From an uncultured Eubacteriales bacterium (lineage in GTDB: Bacteria; Bacillota; Clostridia; Oscillospirales; Acutalibacteraceae), in contig CAQBRY010000077.1 of the NCBI GenBank assembly GCA_948762645.1, forward strand, positions 1 to 8,273: a stretch of 8,273 nucleotides of DNA, written 5' to 3'. This document shows positions 1 to 6,523 of the stretch, piece after piece (positions within the stretch are counted from its first letter, which is position 1; every line of letters starts with the position of its first letter). The notes under the pieces are model-generated. The model searched no databases and had not been told where the DNA came from. It saw nothing but the letters and a program-made list of their open reading frames with translations. A program made the position numbers and the translations under genes.

Positions 1-73
1 ATTTGTATCTTTGTTTTCCGCCTTTAAATCCATTTTTTGTCTTTTCTTCTCCTTTACATTTTTGACATCTCAT
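1..73 (-). CDS. IS1-like transposase, N-terminal fragment (runs off the window)
   Basis: Only the first 24 codons are in the window. They start at an ATG with an AGAGG ribosome site about 9 bases upstream. The peptide opens with MRCQKCKGEE and continues with an NGF..GKQRYK pattern. A C-x2-C pair followed by this pattern is typical of the N-terminal zinc ribbon of IS1-family (InsA-type) and related transposases, which bind the element's ends. The start lies about 55 bases inside a probable element boundary, as expected for a first transposase gene. The family is inferred from this short stretch; an IS1595-type or other zinc-ribbon transposase is possible. Confidence 0.5.
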   Translation of the reverse strand, partial: MRCQKCKGEEKTKNGFKGGKQRYK

Positions 74-127
74 TTCTAATTACCTCTTGATTAGTTTGCA
101 CCATTTTCTATCTATTTTTGTACTGCC
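1..127 (-). mobile_element. End of an insertion sequence inside the recD-like remnant
   Basis: Reading the minus strand, the helicase remnant keeps family-like sequence through HKSQGE-CAK. It then changes at about position 127, where GGCAGTAC begins; IS1-type ends commonly start with GG. From there to the transposase start is a short leader. I infer that base 127 is near the outer tip of the inserted element. The other end and any target duplication are outside the window, so the boundary is approximate. Confidence 0.35.
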
Positions 128-1652
128 TTTTGCACATTCGCCTTGACTTTTATGAACAGATATGGAATATGCAAGTTTGAGATTTTTCATATCTTCTTTT
201 TGATAAATAGTAGTGTTTTCAAATTCGATTTCCACCTCTAAACTTGAAATATTTTTAATCATTCTAATTTCTTCATTAGGAATAAATGTGAGTTTATTGT
301 CTGCACGATAATTATTTTTTGTTTGCAGAACTAAATTATTTATATAAAACTGAGTTTGGCTACCATCAAAGTTATTTATTGATATATTTTTATTTTTTAG
401 ATTGCAATTAGGATTTGCTATGAGCTGGACTTTTTCGTTTGATTTTGTTTGTTCCAAGATTTCCTTTATTGTGTGATGAAAGTATTAATATATCTCTTGG
501 AGTATAGCCTCTTTGCAGAAGTGAAGAACATAACTTTTTTATCTTTTCCATAATATTTTCAGGAGCAGAAGAGATGAAAATGTAGCTTTTATCGTTCCCG
601 ATAAAAAGCTGCTAGGATAAGATTTTGAAGTCCTTACATATGTAGCAGCCGTTAAGATACCATCTTCAGCTGTACGAAAAACTTTTATAAGTAAGTTTTT
701 ACCAGAACTACTTTAGAATTTACTAAATCATAAAGGATATTTTCTGCTCCAACAGAAGGGGGCTGTGCAGAGTCTCCAATTAAAATGAGTTTGGTTTTCT
801 TAAAGTTGATAGCTTCAAGTAATGAGCAAAAAGGACATATATCGCACATTGAAACTTCATAAATTATTACCATATCATATGATGATTTTTTGTTTTTCCC
901 GTAAGTAAATGATTTTATTATAACATTGAATCCAAGAAGCTTATGAATTGTATTTGTCCTAGTATTTATATATCTGCTTGCCACTTTTGCAGCCGTTCTG
1001 GTAGGAGCAGCCAAAATAAAGCTTTTATTATTACTGTTGAGCATATTAATTAATGCTAAAATGGAGGAAGATTTTCCAGTGCCGACACTATCTGTGAGTA
1101 TGCTTATATTATTTCCACACACCATTTTTAGCGTTTGAGATTGCTCTGGAGTTAACGTAAAATCTTTTATTTTAAAGTATTTATCTGTATTCAAATTCCA
1201 TCTGTTGTTTAATTTAATGGCTTCAAAAATGCTACCTGAAATCTTTTTTTCGGTAAAGTGATACTGTATTCATTTTGGAATCAATATATATTTCTGGAGG
1301 ACAACGATTAGGAAGTAATATATCTGAAAGGTGATGAAAACACTCTGAAGTTAAACTCTTAACCTGCTTGTTTAATGGATCGATATTCATTTTTGTATTC
1401 CCATTTAGTTCATTTTGCTTGAGTAGAAATATTGTCACTTAAATACATCTGTCTTTAGACTTTATAAAGTTGGGAGAAACTCCAAACATAAATTGTTCGG
1501 CACTTTGAGGAATTTGATGTCTGGCTATTTTAAGAAGAATTGAATCGGCAGTTTTAGAGGATACACCATCAAAGCTACAAAGGCATTTATAAGGATTTTT
1601 ATTTATCTCGCTAATTATTTCACTTAAAAGCTTGTATTTTTCTTTAAGCTAT
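128..1652 (-). pseudogene. Decayed RecD-like SF1 DNA helicase
   Basis: Pieces of one RecD2/AAA-type helicase can be read in order on the minus strand across several frames. At 1440-1650 is a helix-hairpin-helix-like stretch (NPYKCL..FDGV..KTAD). At 685-1194 is the ATPase core, with Walker A read as DSVGTGKSS, a TRTAAK motif and GDSAQPPSVG. At 460-610 is a linker (YIFISSAPENIMEK), and at 128-457 the C-terminal UvrD_C_2-like part ending AYSISVHKSQGE. Reading frame is lost near 457-470, 600-620, 690 and 1200-1235, and a stop falls near 1441. The Walker B aspartate-glutamate pair reads YE instead of DE, and the Q-L-P-S motif reads QPPS, so even the core would be inactive. The intact family uses ATP to unwind DNA. 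An IS interrupts the 3' end. The gene is clearly broken and was probably carried by an earlier mobile element. Confidence 0.8.
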
Positions 1653-1671
1653 TTTATGTTATGCAGATTAA

Positions 1672-2163
1672 TTGGTCCTCGAAAGCTTCATAGATTTCAA
1701 TATAGGGAAGATTAGATCTTATTTTTTTCGACCAATCCCATGGAAGTTTAGAAGCAGCTCTCCTGACTTTCTCACATCAAATCCCAGCCCTGCCCAGGCA
1801 AATTTACTGAATAACTCTAAGAAACTCGTAAGAAAACAAATATTCCCATATGTCAAGACGATGATGCTGACCACTGAAAGCATTCTGTATATAACGACAA
1901 GATTTGTAAGTTTTGCAAAAACAAAAATGCAATACAGAAGCGATATAGTATTTTTTTATGTTCTTATCCTGACGTGTCTTGAAAACACTGATTATGGGAT
2001 AAGATATGATTTTATTCTTGATGAACTCGAAAAGACATTTTGCAATAGTGGGATAGGGGATTTGGAAGTGGGTTCAAGGAATGACATTGAATTTGCTGAT
2101 AGATGCGATTATATAGGCGGATGCGTATCATTTAAGATAATAGATTTTTACGGAGTAAAGTAA
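1672..2163 (+). CDS. Phage head-tail connector-like protein, probably 5'-truncated
   Basis: This open frame starts at a TTG directly after an in-frame stop and has no ribosome site, so the natural 5' end is probably missing. From about residue 50 it reads as one compact domain: KKLVRKQIFPYVKTMMLTTE, then Y-I-T-T-R-F, then KTKMQYRSD, TDYGIRYDFILDELEK and a C-terminal FKIIDFYGVK. I associate this pattern with small structural proteins lying between the head and tail genes of clostridial siphophages and myophages. It is recalled from memory, not searched. The first ~50 codons have more G and C and no recognisable pattern, and may come from a rearrangement at the junction with the helicase remnant. 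The next gene starts about 50 bases downstream on the same strand. Confidence 0.5.
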   Translation: MVLESFIDFNIGKIRSYFFRPIPWKFRSSSPDFLTSNPSPAQANLLNNSKKLVRKQIFPYVKTMMLTTESILYITTRFVSFAKTKMQYRSDIVFFYVLILTCLENTDYGIRYDFILDELEKTFCNSGIGDLEVGSRNDIEFADRCDYIGGCVSFKIIDFYGVK

Positions 2164-2215
2164 AATGGACATAAGGCTGTAGCTTATAACCGGAAGAAAT
2201 ATAAACTTTAATGGA

Positions 2216-2863
2216 GTGAATATTATCCAAAAAACTATTTCTGAAATACTTGATTTTGGAATGGATAATTATAATAAGCTTTTTTTCCCGTTTATACTGG
2301 ATATTGAAAATTTTAATATTCCTAAAGGTATTAATGATTTCAGCGTTTTCGACATACTAATTCTTGACTCAAATATTGAAATTCTTCTGAACTCTTTAAA
2401 GTATTTTTGTAATGCAGATAAGATTCAATTTGATGAACGTATGAAGAAGATATATATTCACGATGGCTATTTAGATAGAAGTAATTTTGAAGAATTTTCA
2501 AATATAATTTTGGAGATTAGCGGTAAGGTTAAACCTAAGCGTGAAAAACCGCCTGTCTTTAAATCTGAAAAGCATCAGGATATTTGGAATAAAATCCAAG
2601 AAGGCAGAAAACGCACGTTAGAACAAAATAAGGTAGAGCTTTGTGATAGAATTAATGTGTGTGAATTTGCGGGAGATTATCATATATCTATGTCTGAAAT
2701 TATGAGTTGGAGCTTATGGAGATTAATTAACTGCTATAAAAATATTTTAGAAAAGCAATCTTGCAAAGATAGTTTTGAAATATTTTTAGTTTCAGGGGAT
2801 AAAAATATTATAGAAAATAAGCATTGGCTTGGCAGGATAAGAATAAGACAGGAAAATAAATAG
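2216..2863 (+). CDS. Phage tail-region protein, chaperone-like
   Basis: This 215-residue protein is all soluble, with no signal peptide or membrane segment. It has an N-terminal part with NKLFFPFILD.ENFNIPKG, a middle KREKPP linker, and a C-terminal helical part (DIWNKIQEGRKR, INVCEFAGDYHISMSEI, LWRLINCYKNIL, ending HWLGRIRIR). This layout resembles proteins encoded between the tail-tube and tape-measure genes of clostridial phages, where tail assembly chaperones lie; I infer that role from position and family resemblance. The only in-frame conventional start is GTG at 2216. It has a poorly placed GGAG touching it, so translation may be weak or the true start lost. It sits between the connector-like ORF and the hydrolase, all on the plus strand. 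Confidence 0.5.
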   Translation: MNIIQKTISEILDFGMDNYNKLFFPFILDIENFNIPKGINDFSVFDILILDSNIEILLNSLKYFCNADKIQFDERMKKIYIHDGYLDRSNFEEFSNIILEISGKVKPKREKPPVFKSEKHQDIWNKIQEGRKRTLEQNKVELCDRINVCEFAGDYHISMSEIMSWSLWRLINCYKNILEKQSCKDSFEIFLVSGDKNIIENKHWLGRIRIRQENK

Positions 2864-2890
2864 TATATGAATTTTGGAAGGGATTTTTAA

Positions 2891-3802
2891 ATGGGAAAAG
2901 AAGAGAAATTTTTTATTAATTCGACTTGTGATGGGCTTAGGTTGGGAGTTACAGAAGTTAATACAGATAGTGTACCAAAAGGTATAGTACAAATATCTCA
3001 TGGAATGTCTGAAAATCGTAACAGATATATCGACTTTATGAGATATCTGAGTAATAGAGGCTATATTTCGATTATTCACGATCATAGAGGACATGGAGAA
3101 AGTGTAAAAAATAAAAGTGATCTTGGATATTTTTACGACCATGGTTCGGACTATATCGTTAAAGACTTGTTTCAAGTAAATAATTACATCAAAGAAAAAA
3201 ATAAGGGATTACCTGTTACCCTTTTGGGTCATAGTATGGGATCACTCGTTGCAAGAAGCTTTTTAAAGAACTATTCGCACTCTATAGATAAATTAGTTTT
3301 GTGTGGTCCGCCTACAGAAAATAAGATGGTTGATATGGGAATTATGCTGTGTAAATTTTGGGGGAAGTTTCATTCTTCACATCATAGAAGTAAATTTCTT
3401 AATAAGCTGGTATTCAAAAATTATGACAGGGGATTTTACAATGAAAATGACTGGTTGTGTTCTGACCCCGAAGTTGTAAAAAGATATAGTGAAGACGAGA
3501 TGTGTGGATTTATTTTTACTCTTAACGGATTTATGACCTTATTCAGTTTGATAAAAGAGGTATACTCAAGAAAAGGTTGGAGTAATATAAATGAAACTCT
3601 CCCAATTCTCTTTATTGCTGGCTCCGATGACCCTGTTATACAAAGCAAGAAACATTTTGAGGAAGCTCAAAGGTTTTTAAGTGAGATAGGATATAAAAAA
3701 ATATCTCAAAAACTATATAAAGATAAAAGACATGAACTATTGAATGAAAAAGGCAAGGAGAAAATATATGATGATATTATAAATTGGGTAGAAACCTATT
3801 AA
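2891..3802 (+). CDS. Alpha/beta hydrolase, lysophospholipase / monoacylglycerol lipase type
   Basis: This 303-residue protein is of normal length for the PldB/monoacylglycerol-lipase branch of alpha/beta hydrolases, which cleave acyl esters of lysophospholipids or monoglycerides. The nucleophile elbow GHSMG places the serine at 115. HGM at 37-39 is the oxyanion region, DHRGHG at 64-69 follows the family pattern, GSDDP puts the acidic residue at about 247, and RHE gives His281. All three catalytic residues are present. There is no signal peptide, so it is probably cytoplasmic. The ATG at 2891 has a GGAAGGGA ribosome site 7-8 bases upstream, and a strong terminator follows the stop. It reads as an intact gene inserted between decayed phage genes, probably as cargo. 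The substrate cannot be told from sequence. Confidence 0.85.
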   Translation: MGKEEKFFINSTCDGLRLGVTEVNTDSVPKGIVQISHGMSENRNRYIDFMRYLSNRGYISIIHDHRGHGESVKNKSDLGYFYDHGSDYIVKDLFQVNNYIKEKNKGLPVTLLGHSMGSLVARSFLKNYSHSIDKLVLCGPPTENKMVDMGIMLCKFWGKFHSSHHRSKFLNKLVFKNYDRGFYNENDWLCSDPEVVKRYSEDEMCGFIFTLNGFMTLFSLIKEVYSRKGWSNINETLPILFIAGSDDPVIQSKKHFEEAQRFLSEIGYKKISQKLYKDKRHELLNEKGKEKIYDDIINWVETY

Positions 3803-3825
3803 ACACAAACATAATAATTATTTTT

Positions 3826-3853
3826 AGAAACGTGAAAGCGTTTCTTTTTTTAT
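3826..3853 (+). terminator. Intrinsic terminator after the hydrolase
   Basis: A perfect 7-bp stem (AGAAACG/CGTTTCT) with a 6-base loop TGAAAG is followed by seven T residues. It begins 23 bases after the hydrolase stop codon and ends only about 10 bases before the ribosome site of the next short gene, which would therefore need another promoter or readthrough. Confidence 0.85.
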
Positions 3854-3871
3854 TTAAAAGGAGGAAATTAA

Positions 3872-3970
3872 ATGAATATATATGGTATTAAAGACTCGGC
3901 AAATGTAACGATAAAGAGAAAGTCTGACGGAAGTGTTTTTCTGTATGCTGACAATCTAGCGTTCCTTTAA
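3872..3970 (+). pseudogene. 5' fragment of a phage tail-tube-like gene, cut by integration
   Basis: An ATG with an excellent AAAGGAGG ribosome site opens a 32-codon frame starting MNIYGIKDSANVTIKRKSDG. This resembles the N terminus of tail-tube or major tail structural proteins of clostridial phages, which normally run to well over 100 residues. After VFLYAD the family-like sequence stops, and NLAFL is followed by a stop. I infer that the rest of the gene was displaced when the recombinase element integrated near 3950. The recombinase gene ends 21 bases beyond this stop, which fits an attachment-site junction. It could instead be a real small gene, but the abrupt loss of resemblance argues against that. 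Confidence 0.55.
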
Positions 3971-3991
3971 ACACAATCTAAAAGAAAAAAT
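3948..3991. other. Probable attachment-site junction (left end of the element)
   Basis: This short stretch separates the last phage-like codon of the truncated tail gene from the 3' end of the serine recombinase gene. Large serine recombinases usually sit at one edge of their element, next to the attachment site, and recombine at a 2-base core within about 40-50 bp. The exact core cannot be set because the matching right end lies outside the window. Confidence 0.4.
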
Positions 3992-4657
3992 TTAAAAATT
4001 CCAGTGAATCTCAACAGGAACATTTTTTGTCCCCTTAATTCTTTTACCAATTAATATATAGTCTATTAACTGTTCAACAATAGGGCGAGTTAACTTTTCA
4101 ATATTAATATATTTATCAACTATGTATCTATGATTGTTTTCAATATTCTGTCTCTTATCAACGTTTAATATCTCATTTTGAAGTTTAGCGATTAAATTAT
4201 TTAACTTTTCCCTATCTTTGCTAAATTCTTCGTACAAATTATAATAATCAAACTGGCTGATTAAACCTCTTGATTTATCTAAATACAAGTCTTTGATACA
4301 TTTGTTTTTTTCTTCTACATTCTTTTTAAAAGATTCCAGCTGTTTACTTAATTCACACTTCTTTGATACTAATTTATTAGTAAAATTAATGTCTTTTTCA
4401 ATCATATCTTTTTGTGCATATAGATTTAATAACTTCTTTAATTCATTAAAAACGATTTGTTCAAGGTTTTTTACTGATATAAATGAACCTGAACATTTTT
4501 TTGATATTCTGTGAGTGGGACAACCTAAATATCTAACACCTTTTCCTACCAAAACCCTCAATGCATAACCACAATACATACATTTTGCTTTCTTTGCAAA
4601 TAGTCCCATTTCGCCATTTGCATTAGGTTTTATACGTTGTTTTTTTAAATTCTGCAC
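3992..4657 (-). CDS. Large serine recombinase, C-terminal part (broken gene)
   Basis: This frame holds the distal part of the recombinase whose catalytic part is encoded just upstream at 4659-5489. Starting from NRVQNLKKQR it carries a zinc beta-ribbon (C26-x2-C29 with C46 and C55 in the frame numbered from GTG), then a long charged coiled coil (about residues 68-150), and ends in VEIHWNF. In this family the ribbon and coiled coil bind the attachment site and control synapsis. The GTG at 4657 has no ribosome site and is probably an internal Val codon, so this part is likely untranslated or made only poorly. It lies at the element edge, next to the interrupted phage gene. Confidence 0.75.
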   Translation of the reverse strand: MQNLKKQRIKPNANGEMGLFAKKAKCMYCGYALRVLVGKGVRYLGCPTHRISKKCSGSFISVKNLEQIVFNELKKLLNLYAQKDMIEKDINFTNKLVSKKCELSKQLESFKKNVEEKNKCIKDLYLDKSRGLISQFDYYNLYEEFSKDREKLNNLIAKLQNEILNVDKRQNIENNHRYIVDKYINIEKLTRPIVEQLIDYILIGKRIKGTKNVPVEIHWNF

Positions 4658-4658
4658 T

Positions 4659-5489
4659 CTATTCCATTTTAGGCTTTTGTCTATTAAGTTTAACTTTATA
4701 TGAAATCACCCCAAATTTGTTTTGAACCATATTTCCTATATACATTTCATTAGTAATTATTGATGAAATGGTTCTTTCACACCACAAAAAATTATTTTTT
4801 GCTTTAGGGTTTAAATACTTTTCACCTTTTTGCCTCTTGTACATTGATGGACATGGAACACCACACTCATTTAAGTGTCCGGTTATCATATATACTCCTT
4901 TTCCAGAAGCATACATTTCAAAAATTTTTTTAACAACTTTAGCAGCCGGTTCATCAATTAAAAGATGTCCTTTTTTATCCGGGTCTTTTTTATAACCATA
5001 TAAAGAAAAAGATCCTATATGCTGTCCCCTTTTACGTTTATCAGTAAGAACACTTTTTATATTTTCAGACATATCTTCAAGATACCATTCATTCACTAAG
5101 CCATTAATCTGCCTTGATTTTTTATTACCAGCATTTGCAGTATCTGCATTGTCAGCAACTGAGATAAATCTTATGCCCCATTCAATAAAATTACCATGTA
5201 TATACTTTTCGACCAATTCCATTTCCCTTGTAAACCTCGATTGAGATTTGCACAAAACAATCTGAAACTTTCGATTCTTTGCGTCTTCTAGCAATCGGTT
5301 AAATTCAGGTCTATTTCTATCTGAACCAGCGTAATCGTCATCACTATATATATTATAAATTTCCCAACCTTGATTTATAGCATAGTCTAAGAGCATTGAT
5401 TTTTGATTCTGTATACTTTGGCTATCATCATCTTTATTAATTTTATGTCTATCTTCTTCACTTAATCTACAATAAATTGCAACTTTCAT
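4659..5489 (-). CDS. Large serine recombinase, N-terminal catalytic part (frameshifted)
   Basis: The resolvase domain fills residues 1-150. It contains YCRLSEED with catalytic Ser10, DDYAGSDRNRPEF, and KSQSRFTRE with the conserved arginines. The recombinase DNA-binding domain follows from about 160 to 265 (YGYKKD, NECGVP, ITNEMYIGNMVQNKFG, RQKPKME). It should continue with W and about 15-20 more residues before the zinc ribbon, but a stop comes at residue 277 and the ribbon resumes in another frame. The ATG at 5489 has a strong GGGAGG ribosome site. The intact family integrates and excises elements using a 5'-phosphoserine link. Losing its C-terminal regions probably abolishes normal recombination and fixes the element in place. 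It forms an operon with the 54-codon gene 21 bases upstream. Confidence 0.85.
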   Translation of the reverse strand: MKVAIYCRLSEEDRHKINKDDDSQSIQNQKSMLLDYAINQGWEIYNIYSDDDYAGSDRNRPEFNRLLEDAKNRKFQIVLCKSQSRFTREMELVEKYIHGNFIEWGIRFISVADNADTANAGNKKSRQINGLVNEWYLEDMSENIKSVLTDKRKRGQHIGSFSLYGYKKDPDKKGHLLIDEPAAKVVKKIFEMYASGKGVYMITGHLNECGVPCPSMYKRQKGEKYLNPKAKNNFLWCERTISSIITNEMYIGNMVQNKFGVISYKVKLNRQKPKME

Positions 5490-5510
5490 CGTTTTTCCTC
5501 CCTTGAATAA

Positions 5511-5675
5511 TTATATCAAGGGATAATCGCCAACATATTCTGAAGAGTTATTTTCTACGCTATTTATAATTTCCGCAAACTTTTTATTAAAAATTTGTTT
5601 TTTCATAGCTTCATTTTCACTCTTAAAAACATTGACAACTGTTGAAATTTCTAAATTTTTACAATTTTTGCACAT
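5511..5675 (-). CDS. Small conserved-looking protein upstream of the recombinase
   Basis: This 54-residue gene starts at an ATG with AGGTG 7-8 bases upstream and ends 21 bases before the recombinase start, so the two are probably cotranscribed. The protein begins MCKNCKN, with a C-x2-C pair, and continues with a charged helical stretch (SENEAMKKQIFNKKF). It ends in AEIINSVENNS followed by GDYPLI. I do not recognise a function. Small accessory genes in this position could encode a recombination directionality factor or regulator, but nothing here proves that. Confidence 0.55.
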   Translation of the reverse strand: MCKNCKNLEISTVVNVFKSENEAMKKQIFNKKFAEIINSVENNSSEYVGDYPLI

Positions 5676-5692
5676 TACAGACACCTATCTTC

Positions 5693-5720
5693 ATAGTAAA
5701 ATAAATGTAAAGCCTTACAA
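5693..5720 (-). promoter_or_regulatory. Possible recombinase-operon promoter with overlapping inverted repeat
   Basis: On the minus strand, TTGTAA (5720-5715) is followed 16 bases later by TACTAT (5698-5693). The inverted repeat TGTAA-AGCC-TTACA (5706-5719) covers the -35 region and could be an operator. The start point would fall at the ribosome site of the 54-codon gene, which is unusually close. A second possible promoter lies further upstream (TTGGAA near 5918, TATTAT near 5894). This is a weak call. Confidence 0.3.
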
Positions 5721-5927
5721 ATATTTTTATGAAAATGGGTTTTAAAAATAGAAGTGATAAAAATTTAAAAAGAATAAATTTTCTACTATATTCGATTTTC
5801 AAGGTACATTGTTCAAGTGGAAAGACATTATAAAAGACAAATACCGACTTTTTATTGCTTTTTTAGATATAAAACGACAATTTGTTTTATAATATCTGTT
5901 AATTGAACAGAATTCCAAACATTTGAT

Positions 5928-5956
5928 TTGACACAGCAAAATTAAACTGCTATAAT
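5928..5956 (+). promoter_or_regulatory. Perfect consensus sigma-A promoter of the small RNA
   Basis: TTGACA (5928-5933) and TATAAT (5951-5956) are both perfect matches and are separated by exactly 17 bases. Transcription should start near 5963. No gene with a ribosome site starts before the terminator at 6065-6078, so this very strong promoter appears to serve a short RNA. Confidence 0.85.
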
Positions 5957-5962
5957 CAAATA

Positions 5963-6078
5963 TGTACTAGGAATTAATAGTTCCACAATAAATAATGAAT
6001 ATCATTTATTTGTGTCCCACTTAATTTCATCTGTTCTGCCAAGATACTAAATGAAATTTAGTGGTTTTTTATTTTTCC
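5963..6078 (+). ncRNA. Short structured RNA, three hairpins, own promoter and terminator
   Basis: The predicted transcript is about 115 nt. Hairpin 1 (5970-5984) is GGAAT/GTTCC around TAATA. Hairpin 2 (5985-6013) has about 11 pairs, with one bulge and one A/C mismatch, around loop GAAT. Hairpin 3 (6017-6064) has 13 pairs and one T/T mismatch around a 20-base loop, followed by TTTTTTATTTTT. No credible ORF lies inside. It sits between the recombinase operon and the repressor gene and reads towards the repressor. It might instead be an attenuated leader of the repressor transcript; both readings are inference. I recognise no known RNA family. Confidence 0.55.
6017..6078 (+). terminator. Strong intrinsic terminator of the small RNA
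   Basis: The arms 6017-6030 and 6051-6064 pair over 14 positions with a single T/T mismatch, enclosing a 20-base loop, and a T-rich tract follows (six T, A, five T). The 3' arm can alternatively fold with ACTAAAT at 6046-6052 into a tighter 7-bp hairpin with loop GAA, so two mutually exclusive foldings end at the same T-run. Confidence 0.8.
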
Positions 6079-6080
6079 AC

Positions 6081-6120
6081 TTGACTATATTATAATAACA
6101 CTTTTATTTTAATGTGTCAA
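6081..6120 (+). promoter_or_regulatory. Promoter and possible operator of the XRE repressor gene
   Basis: A perfect -10 (TATAAT, 6091-6096) lies 42 bases before the repressor ATG, though its -35 is poor and falls in the terminator T-run. TTGACT (6081-6086) could pair with TATTTT at 6105. The region carries inverted repeats (TTGAC 6081-6085 with GTCAA 6116-6120, and ACAC 6098-6101 with GTGT 6114-6117) that flank these sites. That would suit self-repression by the XRE protein, an inference. Confidence 0.4.
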
Positions 6121-6137
6121 GGAGGAATTACAAAAAT

Positions 6138-6401
6138 ATGAAAGAAATTTCTTTAATAAAAAAAAGATTAAGAGAAGCTAGAGAAAATTCAAAATTAACA
6201 AGGCCTCAAGTAGCTGAGAAAATCAATATACCAAGAGCTACAATTGAGGGATGGGAAATGACAGGAAGTTTACCCAGACTAGATAAAGCTAAAATTCTCT
6301 CTGAACTTTATAATGTTTCCCTTGACTATATAGTTTGTAAAACAGACAATCCAGAAGTAAATAAGGAAACACCAAAAGATAACTCTAAAATAAACAAATA
6401 A
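6138..6401 (+). CDS. XRE-family (Cro/CI-type) transcriptional regulator
   Basis: This 87-residue protein has one N-terminal helix-turn-helix of the Cro/CI type. LRRLREARENSKLTRPQVAE-like sequence runs from residue 7, with TRPQVAEKINI and PRATIEGWEMTGSLP as the two HTH helices, and the family-typical LSELYNVSLDYIV follows at about 55-67. The C terminus is a short polar tail with no peptidase or oligomerisation domain. I place the start at ATG 6138, because an AAGGAGG site lies 12-14 bases upstream; the alternative GTG at 6114 would put that site inside the coding region. The gene follows the small RNA and precedes dinD on the same strand. It is probably the element's repressor, controlling itself, the recombinase and dinD. 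Confidence 0.85.
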   Translation: MKEISLIKKRLREARENSKLTRPQVAEKINIPRATIEGWEMTGSLPRLDKAKILSELYNVSLDYIVCKTDNPEVNKETPKDNSKINK

Positions 6402-6403
6402 TC

Positions 6404-6433
6404 AATTCAAATAGGGTAATACTTATTTGAATT
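6404..6433 (+). repeat. 10-bp perfect inverted repeat between the repressor gene and dinD
   Basis: AATTCAAATA (6404-6413) and TATTTGAATT (6424-6433) are perfect complements around a 10-base loop, directly after the repressor stop. No T-run follows, so it is unlikely to be a full terminator. It may be a partial attenuator, a stabilising RNA hairpin or an operator. Confidence 0.5.
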
Positions 6434-6523
6434 ATTATTGCTACCATAAATATAACTAAAATAGAAAATATTGTCAATAAAAATTGTGTACAACAAATAA
6501 GCATATTATTAGGAGGACTATTA

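Noticed and set aside
2792..3175. 127-codon minus-strand frame over the hydrolase start
   Set aside because: It overlaps the well-supported phage-like and hydrolase genes on the other strand, has no ribosome site, and has the low-complexity look of an antisense frame.
4293..4514. 73-codon plus-strand frame within the recombinase C-terminal part
   Set aside because: Antisense to the coiled-coil coding region, rich in Phe and Ser as expected from the reverse of Lys/Glu codons.
5729..5833. 34-codon plus-strand frame (MKMGFKNRSDKN...) between the recombinase operon and the small RNA promoter
   Set aside because: No ribosome site before the ATG, ordinary base composition for a non-coding AT-rich gap, and no recognisable pattern.
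5901..5916. Possible LexA/SOS box (GAACAGAATTCC) before the small RNA promoter
   Set aside because: It does not fit the Gram-positive GAAC-N4-GTTC pattern in the right half; no other SOS box was found near dinD.
6114..6137. GTG start extending the XRE protein by eight residues
   Set aside because: The extension would encode the AAGGAGG ribosome site itself; the ATG at 6138 fits the site and the family's usual N terminus.
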